A stretch of 64,000 bases of DNA from Pseudomonas sp. B21_DOA (GTDB lineage: Bacteria; Pseudomonadota; Gammaproteobacteria; Pseudomonadales; Pseudomonadaceae): positions 4,898,001-4,962,000 of the forward strand of contig CP086683.1 of assembly GCA_030544685.1 (NCBI GenBank). Direction: 5' to 3'. Below the pieces are notes generated by a model. The model was not told where the DNA came from. It ran no database searches and was given only the letters and a program-made list of their open reading frames with translations. This document shows, piece after piece, positions 34,242 through 43,650 of the stretch. The translations under genes were made by a program, and so were the position numbers. Positions within the stretch are counted from its first letter, which is position 1. Every line of letters begins with the position of its first letter.

Positions 34242-34940
34242 TCAGATGGGAGTCAGGCAGCCTTCCTGCAGCTGCAGGACGCGGTCCATCTGGCGAGCCA
34301 GGTTCATGTCATGCGTCACCACCAGGAACGCCGTGCGCATCGACGTGCTCAGCTCCAGCATCAGGTCCTGAATGCCTTCGGCGGTGTGCAGGTCGAGGTT
34401 GCCGGTCGGCTCATCGAGCATCACCAGCCCCGGGTTGTTGACCAGGGCGCGGGCGATGGCGACGCGCTGACGTTCGCCACCGGACAGCTCGGCCGGTTTG
34501 TGTTCCAGACGATGGCCGAGACCGACGCGCTCCAGCAATGCCGTGGCACGCTGACGCGCCTCCGGGATGGCGGTCTTGCCGATCAACAGTGGCATGCAGA
34601 CGTTTTCCAGCGCGGTGAATTCCGGCAGCAAATGGTGAAACTGATAAACGAAACCGAGGGCGCGGTTGCGCAGCAGGCCACGCTTTTTCTCGCTTAATGC
34701 CGACAGCTCCTCGCCGTCGAGCCAGACACTGCCTTTGCTCGGCGTATCGAGACCGCCGAGCAGGTTGAGCAAGGTACTTTTGCCGGAACCGGATTTACCC
34801 ACGATCGCCACACGCTCGCCCGGGTGCAACTCCAGTTGCAGGCCGGCCAGCACTTCTACCGACTCAGGGCCCTCCTCGTAGGATTTGCCCAGGTTACGGC
34901 AGCTCAGAATTGCTTGTTCACTCATGCCCGACTCACTCAT
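34242..34940 (-). CDS. lolD: Lipoprotein-releasing system ATP-binding protein LolD
   Basis: ATPase of LolCDE. Walker [13 protein letters not shown]-loop [21 protein letters not shown] signature [15 protein letters not shown], Walker [13 protein letters not shown] and the H-loop VVTHDMNLA. About 232 residues. I start at the ATG at 34940, which overlaps the lolC stop (ATGAGTGA), so the genes are coupled; an ATG at 34925 is also possible. Confidence 0.93.
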   Translation of the reverse strand: MSESGMSEQAILSCRNLGKSYEEGPESVEVLAGLQLELHPGERVAIVGKSGSGKSTLLNLLGGLDTPSKGSVWLDGEELSALSEKKRGLLRNRALGFVYQFHHLLPEFTALENVCMPLLIGKTAIPEARQRATALLERVGLGHRLEHKPAELSGGERQRVAIARALVNNPGLVMLDEPTGNLDLHTAEGIQDLMLELSTSMRTAFLVVTHDMNLARQMDRVLQLQEGCLTPI

Positions 34941-36183
34941 AACGTAACGCCTCCGCCGGCTGGGTGCGCGCGGCACGCCAGGCGGGATACAGGGTGGCGA
35001 GGAAACTCAGGACCAACGCAGCGGCGCAGACCATGACGACGTCCTGGCTCTGTACCTGCGAAGGAAGATAATCAATGAAATACACGTCAGCATTAAGGAA
35101 CTTGTGGCCGATCAGCCCTTCAAGCGCCGAAATGGCCGCACTGACATTCAGCGCCGCAAGGATCCCGACTACCGCGCCAATGGCCGTGCCGACCACCCCG
35201 ATCACCGTGCCCTGCACCATGAACGTGCGCATGATCGTGCCCGGAGTGGCGCCAAGAGTACGCAGAATGGCGATGTCGCCCTTCTTGTCGTTCACCACCA
35301 TCACCAGCGTGGAAATGATGTTGAACGCGGCGACGGCGACGATCAGCAGCAACAGCAGCCCGATCATGGCTTTTTCCATGCGGATCGCCTGATACAGGTT
35401 GCCGTGGGTGCGGGTCCAGTCGCGGGCGTAGTAATGATCTTCGCCGAGCTGCTGGGCAATGTTCCACGCCTCGCGCGGGGCCTGGAATAGATCGTCGAAC
35501 TTCAGCCGCAGGCCCTGCACCTGATCGGCTTTCCAGCGGTGCATTTTCGCCAGATCCTGCAGATTGGTCACGCCGAGGTAGCCGTCGAGCTCACCGGCGC
35601 CGACATGGAAAATCCCGACCACGGTGAAGCGCTTCATGCGCGGGAACATCCCGGCCGGGGTCACGCTAACCTCGGGCGCAACGAAAGTAACCTTGTCGCC
35701 GATGCCGACGCCGAGCTTGGTCGCCGCCTTGTCGCCGATGACGATGCCGAAGCTGCCCGGTGTCAGTTCGTCGAGTTTGCCCTGCTTCATGAAGTTGTCG
35801 ATGATCGACACATTGCGCTCGAGCGCAGGATCAATGGCATTGAGCAACACCTTGGAAACCTGACCGTTGTTGGTCAGCAGGCCCTGCATCTGGGTGAACG
35901 GCGCCACCGCCGTCACCTGCCGGTTCTGCCTAACCTTGTCGGCCAGGCTCTGCCAGTCATTGATCGGCTCGCCGGTCTCGAGAGTAGCGTGGGGCACCAT
36001 GCCCAGCACGCGGGTGCGCATCTCATGATCGAAGCCGTTCATCACCGACAGCACGACGATCATCACGACCACGCCAAGGGCGAGCCCGATCATCGAAGTC
36101 AGGGAAATGAATGACACAAAATGATTGCGACGCTTTGCACGGGTATAACGCGTGCCGATAAATACGAAGAGAGGTCTGAACAT
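34933..36183 (-). CDS. lolC: Lipoprotein-releasing ABC transporter permease LolC
   Basis: 416-residue membrane subunit of LolCDE, paralogue of the LolE encoded 0.8 kb downstream. N-terminal [21 protein letters not shown], first helix [22 protein letters not shown], periplasmic domain, then [16 protein letters not shown] and two terminal helices. Which of the two permeases binds LolA (LolC in E. coli) was assigned by gene order only. Confidence 0.9.
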   Translation of the reverse strand: MFRPLFVFIGTRYTRAKRRNHFVSFISLTSMIGLALGVVVMIVVLSVMNGFDHEMRTRVLGMVPHATLETGEPINDWQSLADKVRQNRQVTAVAPFTQMQGLLTNNGQVSKVLLNAIDPALERNVSIIDNFMKQGKLDELTPGSFGIVIGDKAATKLGVGIGDKVTFVAPEVSVTPAGMFPRMKRFTVVGIFHVGAGELDGYLGVTNLQDLAKMHRWKADQVQGLRLKFDDLFQAPREAWNIAQQLGEDHYYARDWTRTHGNLYQAIRMEKAMIGLLLLLIVAVAAFNIISTLVMVVNDKKGDIAILRTLGATPGTIMRTFMVQGTVIGVVGTAIGAVVGILAALNVSAAISALEGLIGHKFLNADVYFIDYLPSQVQSQDVVMVCAAALVLSFLATLYPAWRAARTQPAEALRYE

Positions 36184-36277
36184 GTCGGGGCTTGTTCGGA
36201 GGGAAAAGGAACGTCCTTGTGGCGGGGGTCGAAAACCAGCTTTACACTCAGACCACCGCCGCTACCATGGGTTCGCC

Positions 36278-36859
36278 ATGTCGACATTAGATGAAGAAGA
36301 TCGCCGCGAATACTACCGTATCGAGGACACGATCGCACTGGAAATTCGGCCCCTGTCCGCTCCCGAAGCCGCAGGCCAGGAAGTGTTGCAGGATGCTTCC
36401 CCGCTCTTCAACCTGCTCAGCGAACTGCACCTGAGCGAATTCGAGTCGCAGCACCTGTTGCGGCAGATCAGCGAGCGCGACCGCGCCATCGCCGCGTTCC
36501 TCAAATCGCAGAACAAACGCATTGACCTGCTCAGCCAGGTGATCGCCCTGACCGTGCTCGGCCACATCGGCGAGCCGCAGCCGGTGATCATCTCCGAGGG
36601 CGGGATCGACTTTCAGTACCCGACCCCGATTGCCACCGGCGCGCACCTGTCGGTAAAACTGGTGCTGATGCCGCAGGCGCTTGGCCTGCTGCTGCGCGCT
36701 CGGGTCACCCATTGCGACCCCAAGGGCGATGGCTATGACGTCGGCACCGAGTTCGAGCGTCCGACCGATGCTCAGCGCCAGTTGCTCGCGCGCTACATTT
36801 TGCAGAAGCAGGCCCAGGAACGCCGTCTGGCCCGCGAACAGAACGAATCTGGCATTTAA
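36278..36859 (+). CDS. PilZ-like c-di-GMP receptor domain protein
   Basis: A 193-residue protein. The N-terminus DRREYYRIED and the later segment ISEGGIDFQYPTP correspond to the RxxxR and [D/N]xSxxG c-di-GMP-binding motifs of PilZ domains, in slightly altered form. A helical region (residues about 45-95) is inserted between them. C-terminal QQAQERRLAREQ-like helix is charged. Start at the ATG at 36278. The next gene, ugpQ, begins 15 bases after its stop. Pseudomonas genomes carry this protein next to lolC; no known target. Confidence 0.75.
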   Translation: MSTLDEEDRREYYRIEDTIALEIRPLSAPEAAGQEVLQDASPLFNLLSELHLSEFESQHLLRQISERDRAIAAFLKSQNKRIDLLSQVIALTVLGHIGEPQPVIISEGGIDFQYPTPIATGAHLSVKLVLMPQALGLLLRARVTHCDPKGDGYDVGTEFERPTDAQRQLLARYILQKQAQERRLAREQNESGI

Positions 36860-36873
36860 CTTAAGGAAGCACC

Positions 36874-37596
36874 GTGACCCTCATCTACGGCCACCGCGGC
36901 GCCAAGGGCGAAGCACCGGAAAACACCCTGAGCAGCTTTCAGGAATGCCTCAAGCACGGCGTGCGCCGCTGCGAACTGGATCTGCACCTGTCCAAGGACG
37001 GCGAGCTGATGGTCATTCATGACCCGACGCTCAAGCGCACCACCGAGCGTCGCGGCAAAGTCGTCGAGCACACCGCCGCCGAACTGGTCACCTACGACGC
37101 GCGCAAGGGTGGCCCGGGCTGGATCAAGCCGTGCCCGATTCCGACGCTGGAAGAGTTGTTCGAGAAATGTGATTTCGAGCATTGGCAACTGGAAGTCAAA
37201 AGCGCTTCACGCACCCGCGCGGCGACTACCGTGCTGGCGATTCGCGAAATGGCTCAGCGCCACGGCCTGCTCGACAAGGTGACGATCACTTCGAGTTCGC
37301 GGGAAGTCTTGAAGGCAGCGCTGGACCTGGTGCCGGACGTGTCGCGTGGACTGGTGGCCGAATATGCCTGGCTCGACCCATTAAAGGTTGCAGCCAGTTA
37401 TGGCTGCGAGATTCTCGCGTTGAACTGGACGCTGTGTACGCCGGAACGCCTGCAGAAGGCGCAGCGGCAGGGCCTGCATGTGTCGGTGTGGACCGTCAAC
37501 GAGCCTGCACTGATGCGCAGACTCGCCGACTTCGGCGTTGACAGCCTGATTACAGACTTTCCCGGTTTGGCCACTGCCACCCTTGAGAATTGCTGA
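36874..37596 (+). CDS. ugpQ: Glycerophosphodiester phosphodiesterase
   Basis: Hydrolyses glycerophosphodiesters to glycerol-3-phosphate and an alcohol. 240-residue cytoplasmic GDPD TIM barrel: IYGHRGAKGEAPENTLSSF with the catalytic His and Arg, then CELDLHLSKDGELMVIHDPTLKRTT with Glu, Asp and His ligands, and VSVWTVNEPALMRRLADFGVDSLITDFP at the end. Starts with GTG at 36874, with AAGGAAG upstream. 15 bases after the PilZ gene, so probably co-transcribed. Confidence 0.93.
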   Translation: MTLIYGHRGAKGEAPENTLSSFQECLKHGVRRCELDLHLSKDGELMVIHDPTLKRTTERRGKVVEHTAAELVTYDARKGGPGWIKPCPIPTLEELFEKCDFEHWQLEVKSASRTRAATTVLAIREMAQRHGLLDKVTITSSSREVLKAALDLVPDVSRGLVAEYAWLDPLKVAASYGCEILALNWTLCTPERLQKAQRQGLHVSVWTVNEPALMRRLADFGVDSLITDFPGLATATLENC

Positions 37597-37638
37597 AATC
37601 GGTCTCCCCGGCCGGCTCAGGCCACCGGCCGGAGCCCG

Positions 37639-39033
37639 TCAAAAAAGCCGGTTGAGGCCGTCGTACGCCGCTACCCGATAGGCTTCGGCCATGGTCGGGT
37701 AGTTGAACGTCGTGTTGACGAAATACTTCAGGGTGTTCAGCTCGCCCGGCTGGTTCATGATCGCCTGACCGATGTGAACGATCTCCGACGCCTGATAACC
37801 GAAGCAGTGCACGCCGAGCACTTCCAGCGTTTCGCGGTGGAAGAGAATCTTCAGCATGCCCTGCGGCTCGCCGGCGATCTGCGCCCGCGCCATGCTCTTG
37901 AAGAAGGCCTTGCCGACTTCGTACGGCACCTTGGCCTGAGTCAACTCCTGCTCGTTCTTGCCGATCGAGCTGATCTCCGGAATGGTGTAGATGCCGGTCG
38001 GCACGTCATTGACGAAGCGCCAACTGCCATTGTCGACGATGCTGCCGGCGGCCGAACGACCCTGGTCGTGGGCGGCACTGGCCAGGCTTGGCCAGCCGAT
38101 CACGTCACCGGCGCCGTAGATGTTCTCTATGCAGGTGCGGTAGTTCTGGTCGACTTCGATCTGGCCACGGCTGTTGACCTTGACCCCGATGTTTTCCAGA
38201 CCCAGCGTGTCGGTGTTGCCGGTACGGCCGTTGCACCAGAGCAAGGCGTCGGCCTTGATCTTCTTGCCGGATTTCAGGTGCAGGATCACGCCGTTGTCCA
38301 CGCCTTCCACGCGGTCGTACTCTTCGTTATGACGCACGGTGATGTTGTTGTTGCTGAAGTGGTAGCTCAACGCCTGGGAAATTTCCGAGTCGAGGAAGCT
38401 CAGCAACTGGCCACGGTTGTCGACCAGCTCGACCAGCACACCCAGACCACTGAAGATCGATGCGTATTCGCAACCGATCACGCCGGCGCCGTAAACGATC
38501 AGTTTGCGCGGGGTGTGGCCGAGGCTGAGGATGGTGTCGCTATCGTAGATACGCGGGTGGTGGAAATCGATGTCCGCCGGGCGATACGGACGCGAACCGG
38601 TGGCGATGATGATGTGCTTGGCCACCAGCTTCTCGACCACACCGTTGCCGCAGACCACTTCGATGGTTTGCTCGTCGGCGAAGCTGCCGGTGCCGAAGAA
38701 CACGTCGACGCGGTTACGGGCGTAGTAGCCGGTGCGCGATGCGACTTGTTTGGAAATGACTTTTTCGGCGCTTTTCAACACGTCCGGAAAGGAGAACCAG
38801 CGTGGCTCGCCGATCGCGCGGAACATCGGGTTGGTGTTGAACTGCATGATCTGCCGCACCGAGTGACGCAGTGCCTTGGACGGGATGGTGCCGAGGTGGG
38901 TGCAGTTGCCGCCGACCTGACGACGGCTGTCGACCATCGCGACCTTGCGCCCCGCTTTGGCGGCGTTCATTGCCGCGCCTTCTCCCGCCGGGCCGGAACC
39001 CAGTACCACCACGTCGTAGTTGTAGACAGCCAT
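37639..39033 (-). CDS. sthA: Soluble pyridine nucleotide transhydrogenase SthA
   Basis: Flavoprotein that transfers hydride between NADPH and NAD. 464 residues of the dihydrolipoamide dehydrogenase-like family: FAD-binding [20 protein letters not shown], second nucleotide-binding [18 protein letters not shown], and the dimerisation domain ending [18 protein letters not shown]. The redox-active Cys pair of the family is replaced ([14 protein letters not shown]), as expected for SthA. Same position relative to ugpQ as recalled for other Pseudomonas genomes. Confidence 0.95.
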   Translation of the reverse strand: MAVYNYDVVVLGSGPAGEGAAMNAAKAGRKVAMVDSRRQVGGNCTHLGTIPSKALRHSVRQIMQFNTNPMFRAIGEPRWFSFPDVLKSAEKVISKQVASRTGYYARNRVDVFFGTGSFADEQTIEVVCGNGVVEKLVAKHIIIATGSRPYRPADIDFHHPRIYDSDTILSLGHTPRKLIVYGAGVIGCEYASIFSGLGVLVELVDNRGQLLSFLDSEISQALSYHFSNNNITVRHNEEYDRVEGVDNGVILHLKSGKKIKADALLWCNGRTGNTDTLGLENIGVKVNSRGQIEVDQNYRTCIENIYGAGDVIGWPSLASAAHDQGRSAAGSIVDNGSWRFVNDVPTGIYTIPEISSIGKNEQELTQAKVPYEVGKAFFKSMARAQIAGEPQGMLKILFHRETLEVLGVHCFGYQASEIVHIGQAIMNQPGELNTLKYFVNTTFNYPTMAEAYRVAAYDGLNRLF

Positions 39034-39140
39034 GCGTACTCCTCAGAACAGGCCGCGGTGCCAGCAGCACCGGCGGCTAAATCACGCCGAACGGCGGCGC
39101 GAAGGAACAATTGGGGGCCAGTAGAGAACCCGGACACAGT

Positions 39141-40246
39141 CTATAGAAGCGTCAACGCCGCGCACATTAACCCTTGGTCGCGTCGTAGGCTACTTTTGCC
39201 TGCACTACAACGCCAGCTTTCGTCTTGTCTTCGGTCAGTTTTTTCACCGACAAGCTGCGTAAATGCCTGACTGCTGCGGGTGACGAAACCTGTATCGGCA
39301 CGCAAGACAAAGAATGCAGCAATGTCATGCTCTTGGGCATAGTCCCGCGCCCTTTCCGGCCCAAGAATCAGCAACAGCGTCGATAGTCCATCGGCCATCA
39401 ACGCAGAAGGATGAATCACTGTGACTGACGCCAGGTCGTGTAGGACAGGTCGCCCGCTGCGTGCATCGAAGGTGTGGGAATAACGCCGCCCGTCCTGCAG
39501 AAAATAGTGGCGGTAGCCACCGGAGGTGGATACGCCGTAGCCATCGACATCGATAATCCGCTCCGCCACTTGCTGGTCATCGCGAGGCTCTTCGAGAGCG
39601 ATGCGCCACGCTGAGCCATCCGGCTTCTTGCCGCGGGCTTTGAGTTCGCCCGTGGCTTCAACCAGATAATTGTCGATGCCCATGCCCTGCAATCTGGCGG
39701 CGATGGCATCCACGGCGTAACCGGCGGCAATACTGTTGAAGTCGACTTCGACGGCGGCGTCCTTGCACAACCGCTCGCCATCGATGCGCAGATGCTGATG
39801 GCCGACCCGCTGCATGACCTCGGCCACAGCGGCCGCATCAGGGATCTTTTCTTCGCGTCCTTGCGGGCCAAACCCCAGAGGTCCAGCAGCGGTTCCACGG
39901 TCAGGTCGTAGGAGCCTTCGCTTTGCGTTGAAAGCTGTTCGCCGATGCGGACCAATTCGAGCACCGCTGCCGGCATGGATTGGCAGCTGTCGGCAGGCAA
40001 GGCGTTGAAACGCTGGATGGCGGAGTCACTGCGGTAAGTCGACATCTGTTGATCGACGTCGCCGAGGATGCGCTCCACTTCACCGCGCACTTGCGCAGGA
40101 TCGGCAACATCGGCGTGGCGCACGTACTTGACCGACCAGGTGCTGCCCATGGTCGAGCCGCCGACCTGTTCCAGGGAATCGCCGTTGTCGCAGCCGACCA
40201 AAGCCGCCGCCAAGACCACAAGCCCCCACCAGCGTCCAGTTAACAA
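39141..40246 (-). CDS. apbE: FAD:protein FMN transferase ApbE (lipoprotein), frameshifted
   Basis: Periplasmic enzyme that attaches FMN from FAD to a Thr of target proteins such as NqrB and NqrC. Signal peptide with lipobox VLAAALVGC; then GGSTMGSTWSV, VDQQMSTYRSDSAI and the core VEVDFNSIAAGYAVDAIA with VEATGELKARG and FDARSGRP. The frame breaks near 39854-39858 where one base is missing; repaired it reads EEKIPDAAAVAEVMQ. The C-terminus is uncertain: the open frame ends at 39141 with unlikely residues, while another frame ends LTEDKTKAGVVVQAKVAY at 39167. I start at TTG 40246, with GGGGAG eight bases before. No nqr genes lie near. Confidence 0.83.
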
Positions 40247-40353
40247 TTCTTCATCTCCCCGCAAAACCACGGCGGCCATTATGAACTACAAGCGCCCGCT
40301 CGCTTCCCCATGGCTGCAACGCCTTTATACAAATTGAACAGTGAGTACCTCCC

Positions 40354-41653
40354 ATGTCCTCCACCACGGGCAAAGGCAAAGCGATCTTTCGCGTTGTCAG
40401 CGGCAACTTCCTCGAAATGTTCGACTTCATGGTCTACGGCTTCTATGCCACGGCTATCGCCAAAACCTTCTTCCCCACCGACAGCGCGTTTGCTTCGCTG
40501 ATGCTGTCGCTGGCGACCTTCGGCGCCGGTTTCCTGATGCGCCTGCTAGGGGCGATTTTCCTCGGTGCCTATATCGACCGTCACGGACGGCGTAAAGGCC
40601 TGATCATCACGTTGGCGATGATGGCCGCCGGTACGGTGCTGATTGCCTGCGTGCCCGGCTACGCGACGCTCGGTGTCGCCGCGCCGCTGCTGGTGTTGTT
40701 CGGCCGTCTGTTGCAAGGCTTCTCGGCAGGCGTGGAACTGGGCGGTGTGTCGGTGTATCTGGCGGAGATTTCAACGCCGGGTCGCAAAGGCTTCTTCGTC
40801 AGTTGGCAGTCGGCCAGCCAACAGGCAGCCGTGGTGTTCGCCGGTTTGCTCGGCGTTGGCCTTAATCACTGGCTGAGTCCGGAGCAAATGGGCGAATGGG
40901 GCTGGCGCGTGCCGTTCCTGATCGGCTGCATGATCGTGCCGGTAATTTTTTCATCCGTCGCTCGCTGGAAGAAACCCCGGAATTCCAGGCGCGCACCCAC
41001 CGCCCTACCCTCGGCGAGATCGTCCGCTCGATCGGCCAGAACTTCGGCATCGTCATCGCCGGCATGGCGCTGGTGGTGATGACCACGGTGTCGTTCTACC
41101 TGATCACCGCCTACACGCCGACGTTCGGCAAGGCCGAGCTGCATCTGTCGGACCTCGACGCCTTGCTGGTGACCGTGTGCATCGGCTTATCGAACTTCTT
41201 CTGGCTGCCGGTGATGGGCGCGGTATCCGACAAGATCGGGAGAAAACCCTGCTGCTGGCAGCGACGATTCTGGCGATCCTCACGGCGTATCCGGCACTGT
41301 CGTGGCTGGTGGCGAATCCGAGCTTCAGCCATTTGCTGATTGTCGAATTGTGGCTGTCGTTCCTCTATGGCTCGTACAACGGCGCGATGGTGGTGGCGCT
41401 GACCGAGATCATGCCGGTGGAAGTGCGCACGACCGGTTTCTCGCTGGCCTACAGCCTGGCGACGGCGACGTTCGGCGGCTTTACGCCGGCGGCGTGTACC
41501 TATCTGATTCATGTGCTGGACAACAAGGCAGCGCCGGGGATCTGGCTCAGTGGCGCGGCGGTACTGGGGTTGATTGCGACACTGGTGTTGTTCCGTGGCA
41601 ACCGGCATGAGTTGCGCACGGCGCAGGCTGCTATGGTTGGCGGCGCCCGTTAG
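40354..41653 (+). CDS. MHS-family major facilitator transporter (citrate/dicarboxylate-proton symporter type), two frameshifts
   Basis: Inner-membrane symporter of about 433 residues, 12 transmembrane segments. N-terminus [19 protein letters not shown] and the loop DRHGRRKGL plus [15 protein letters not shown] are typical of the metabolite-proton symporter (CitA/ShiA/ProP) family. Frame breaks at a T-run 40946-40951 (one T short; repaired [15 protein letters not shown]) and a C-run 41247-41249 (one C short; repaired [14 protein letters not shown]). Closest in pattern to citrate-proton symporters but the substrate is not certain. Located between apbE and gap, where I recall nqr genes in P. aeruginosa. 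Confidence 0.82.
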
Positions 41654-41670
41654 ATCGCACCCGCCAGCGC

Positions 41671-41775
41671 GATCGTTCCCACGCTCTGCGTGGGAATGCT
41701 TCAAGGGACGCTCCGCGTTCCAATGGGACGCAGAGCGTCCCGGGCTGCATTCCCACGCAGAGCGTGGGAACGATC
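41671..41775. repeat. Palindromic repeat of the GTTCCCACGCTCTGCGTGGGAA family
   Basis: Same structure as 32815-32922: GATCGTTCCCACGCTCTGCG at the left and the inverted copy at the right, with an inner inverted pair around GGACGCTCCGCGTTCC. It lies between the transporter gene and convergent gap. Confidence 0.9.
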
Positions 41776-41786
41776 ACTCCACAAAC

Positions 41787-41817
41787 AAAAACGCCCCGAC
41801 AAATGCCGGGGCGTTTT
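41787..41817 (-). terminator. Rho-independent terminator after gap
   Basis: AAAAACGCCCCG ... CGGGGCGTTTT: 11-base stem, 8-base loop and T-tract on the minus strand, just after the gap stop. A-tract on the other side makes it bidirectional for the transporter gene. Confidence 0.93.
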
Positions 41818-41833
41818 CATTCAAGCCTGAGGC

Positions 41834-43297
41834 TTAGCGCGGGAACGCTGGCGGATTCACATCAGCCATGTCTTCCATTACGCGAACCACCTGGCAGCTG
41901 TAGCCGAACTCGTTGTCGTACCAAACGTACAGAACGACGCGGTTATCCTGCACGATGGTCGCTTCAGCATCGACCACACCAGCGTGACGCGAGCCGACGA
42001 AGTCGGTCGACACCACTTCCTGCGAATTGACGAAGTCGATCTGCTTGTGCAGCTCGGAGTGCAGCGCCATGTAGCGCAGGTACCCGTTCATCTCTTCACG
42101 GGTGGCGGCTTTCTCAAGGTTGAGGTTGAGAATGGCCATCGACACGTTTGGCGTCGGAACGCGGATCGCGTTACCGGTCAGCTTGCCGGCCAGCTCAGGC
42201 AGAGCCTTGGCAGCAGCGGTAGCGGCGCCGGTCTCGGTGATCACCATGTTCAGCGCGGCGCTGCGACCACGGCGATCGCCCTTGTGGAAGTTGTCGATCA
42301 GGTTCTGGTCGTTGGTGTACGAGTGAACGGTTTCAACGTGACCGTTGATGATGCCGAACTTGTCGTTGACCGCTTTGAGCACCGGCACGATGGCGTTGGT
42401 GGTGCAGGAAGCTGCCGAGACGATCTTGTCGTCAGCGGTGATTTCACCGTGGTTGATGCCGTGAACGATGTTCTTCAGCTTGCCCTTGCCAGGCGCGGTC
42501 AGAACAACGCGGTCGATGCCCGGGCAGGCCAGGTGCTGACCGAGGCCATCGGCGTCACGCCATACACCGGTGTTGTCCACCAGCAGCGCGTCTTTGATGC
42601 CGTACTGGGTGTAATCCACCTCGGTCGGGTTCTTCGCGTAGATCACCTGGATCAGGTTACCGTTGGCGGTGATGGTGTTGTTTTCTTCGTCGATGGTAAT
42701 GGTGCCGTTGAACGAACCGTGTACCGAATCGCGACGCAGCAGGCTGGCGCGCTTGGTCAGGTCGTTCTCGGCGCCTTTGCGCACGACGATGGCACGCAGA
42801 CGCAGGCCGTCGCCACCACCGGTTTTCTCGATCAGGATGCGCGCCAGCAGACGGCCGATACGACCGAAGCCGTACAGAACAACGTCAGTGCCTTTGCGGG
42901 CCGAGGCGTTCTGCTGGCCAACCACGTCAGCCATCTCTTCACGCACGAACTGCTCGGCGCTGCGGCCGTTGCCTTCATTGCGGAATTTGAACGCCAGCTT
43001 GCCCAGATCCACCGACGCCGCGCCGAGCTTGAGCTCGCTCATGGCCTTGAGCAGTGGGAATGTTTCGTGGACGGAGAGTTCGCTGTCGTCCGAAGAACGG
43101 TGGCGAGCAAAGCGGTGAGCTTTGAGAATCGCGATGACAGACTGGTTGATCAGGCTGCGGCCATAGATCGAGCTAACCACGTTGTTATTGCGGTAGAGCT
43201 GACCGATAAGCGGGATCATCGCTTCTGCGAGTGCTTCACGGTCGATCCATTCACCAAGACACTGGTCGGGCTTCTGAGTCACGGTAACCTTCCACAT
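41834..43297 (-). CDS. gap: Glyceraldehyde-3-phosphate dehydrogenase (long Pseudomonas type)
   Basis: 487-residue enzyme with an N-terminal extension of about 130 residues before the Rossmann fold (DVVLYGFGRIGRLLARILI). Catalytic Cys in SAASCTTNAIVPVLKAVND, substrate-binding YTNDQNLIDNFHKGDRRGR, and C-terminal WYDNEFGYSCQVVRVM. Ordinary GapA enzymes are about 335 residues; this extended form is typical of the Pseudomonas gap gene next to mfd. Single-gene unit, divergent from mfd. Confidence 0.93.
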   Translation of the reverse strand: MWKVTVTQKPDQCLGEWIDREALAEAMIPLIGQLYRNNNVVSSIYGRSLINQSVIAILKAHRFARHRSSDDSELSVHETFPLLKAMSELKLGAASVDLGKLAFKFRNEGNGRSAEQFVREEMADVVGQQNASARKGTDVVLYGFGRIGRLLARILIEKTGGGDGLRLRAIVVRKGAENDLTKRASLLRRDSVHGSFNGTITIDEENNTITANGNLIQVIYAKNPTEVDYTQYGIKDALLVDNTGVWRDADGLGQHLACPGIDRVVLTAPGKGKLKNIVHGINHGEITADDKIVSAASCTTNAIVPVLKAVNDKFGIINGHVETVHSYTNDQNLIDNFHKGDRRGRSAALNMVITETGAATAAAKALPELAGKLTGNAIRVPTPNVSMAILNLNLEKAATREEMNGYLRYMALHSELHKQIDFVNSQEVVSTDFVGSRHAGVVDAEATIVQDNRVVLYVWYDNEFGYSCQVVRVMEDMADVNPPAFPR

Positions 43298-43650
43298 GTA
43301 GGGGCAGAAAAAGGGGCTACATTATGCCGCCGACAAGCCCTTTCAGCAATGCGCGCTTGTCGCGCGATCGGTAACAAAATCCCGTTCAAAAAATTTACGC
43401 CCTTCTCCAGCCCAGGAAAACCGGGGCTTTCAGCGCAGTCAATTTTTCGACGAGTGTTAGACGATGTCTGTAACCCTCCGTAACACCGCCCGGTTTCGGC
43501 ACTACATAACCACGAAAAAAGTGCTCGTTTTTATGGTTACCACTACATTTCGTCCAAACCCTGAAGATAGACGCAGTCTGCAACTGACAGGCGGCACCGG
43601 AGGCCGCTACAATTACCGACTTTGTCGCAACGCCTGGAGCTCAACCTTCC
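43298..43650. other. Divergent intergenic region gap / mfd
   Basis: About 350 bases. It contains no supported gene. The promoters for gap (leftward) and mfd (rightward) must be here; no clear operator or hairpin was identified. Confidence 0.5.

Noticed and set aside
37600..37636. GC-rich hairpin CCGGCCGG ... CCGGCCGG between ugpQ and sthA as terminator
   Set aside because: No T-tract follows on either strand and the arms are self-complementary; support is too weak to list.
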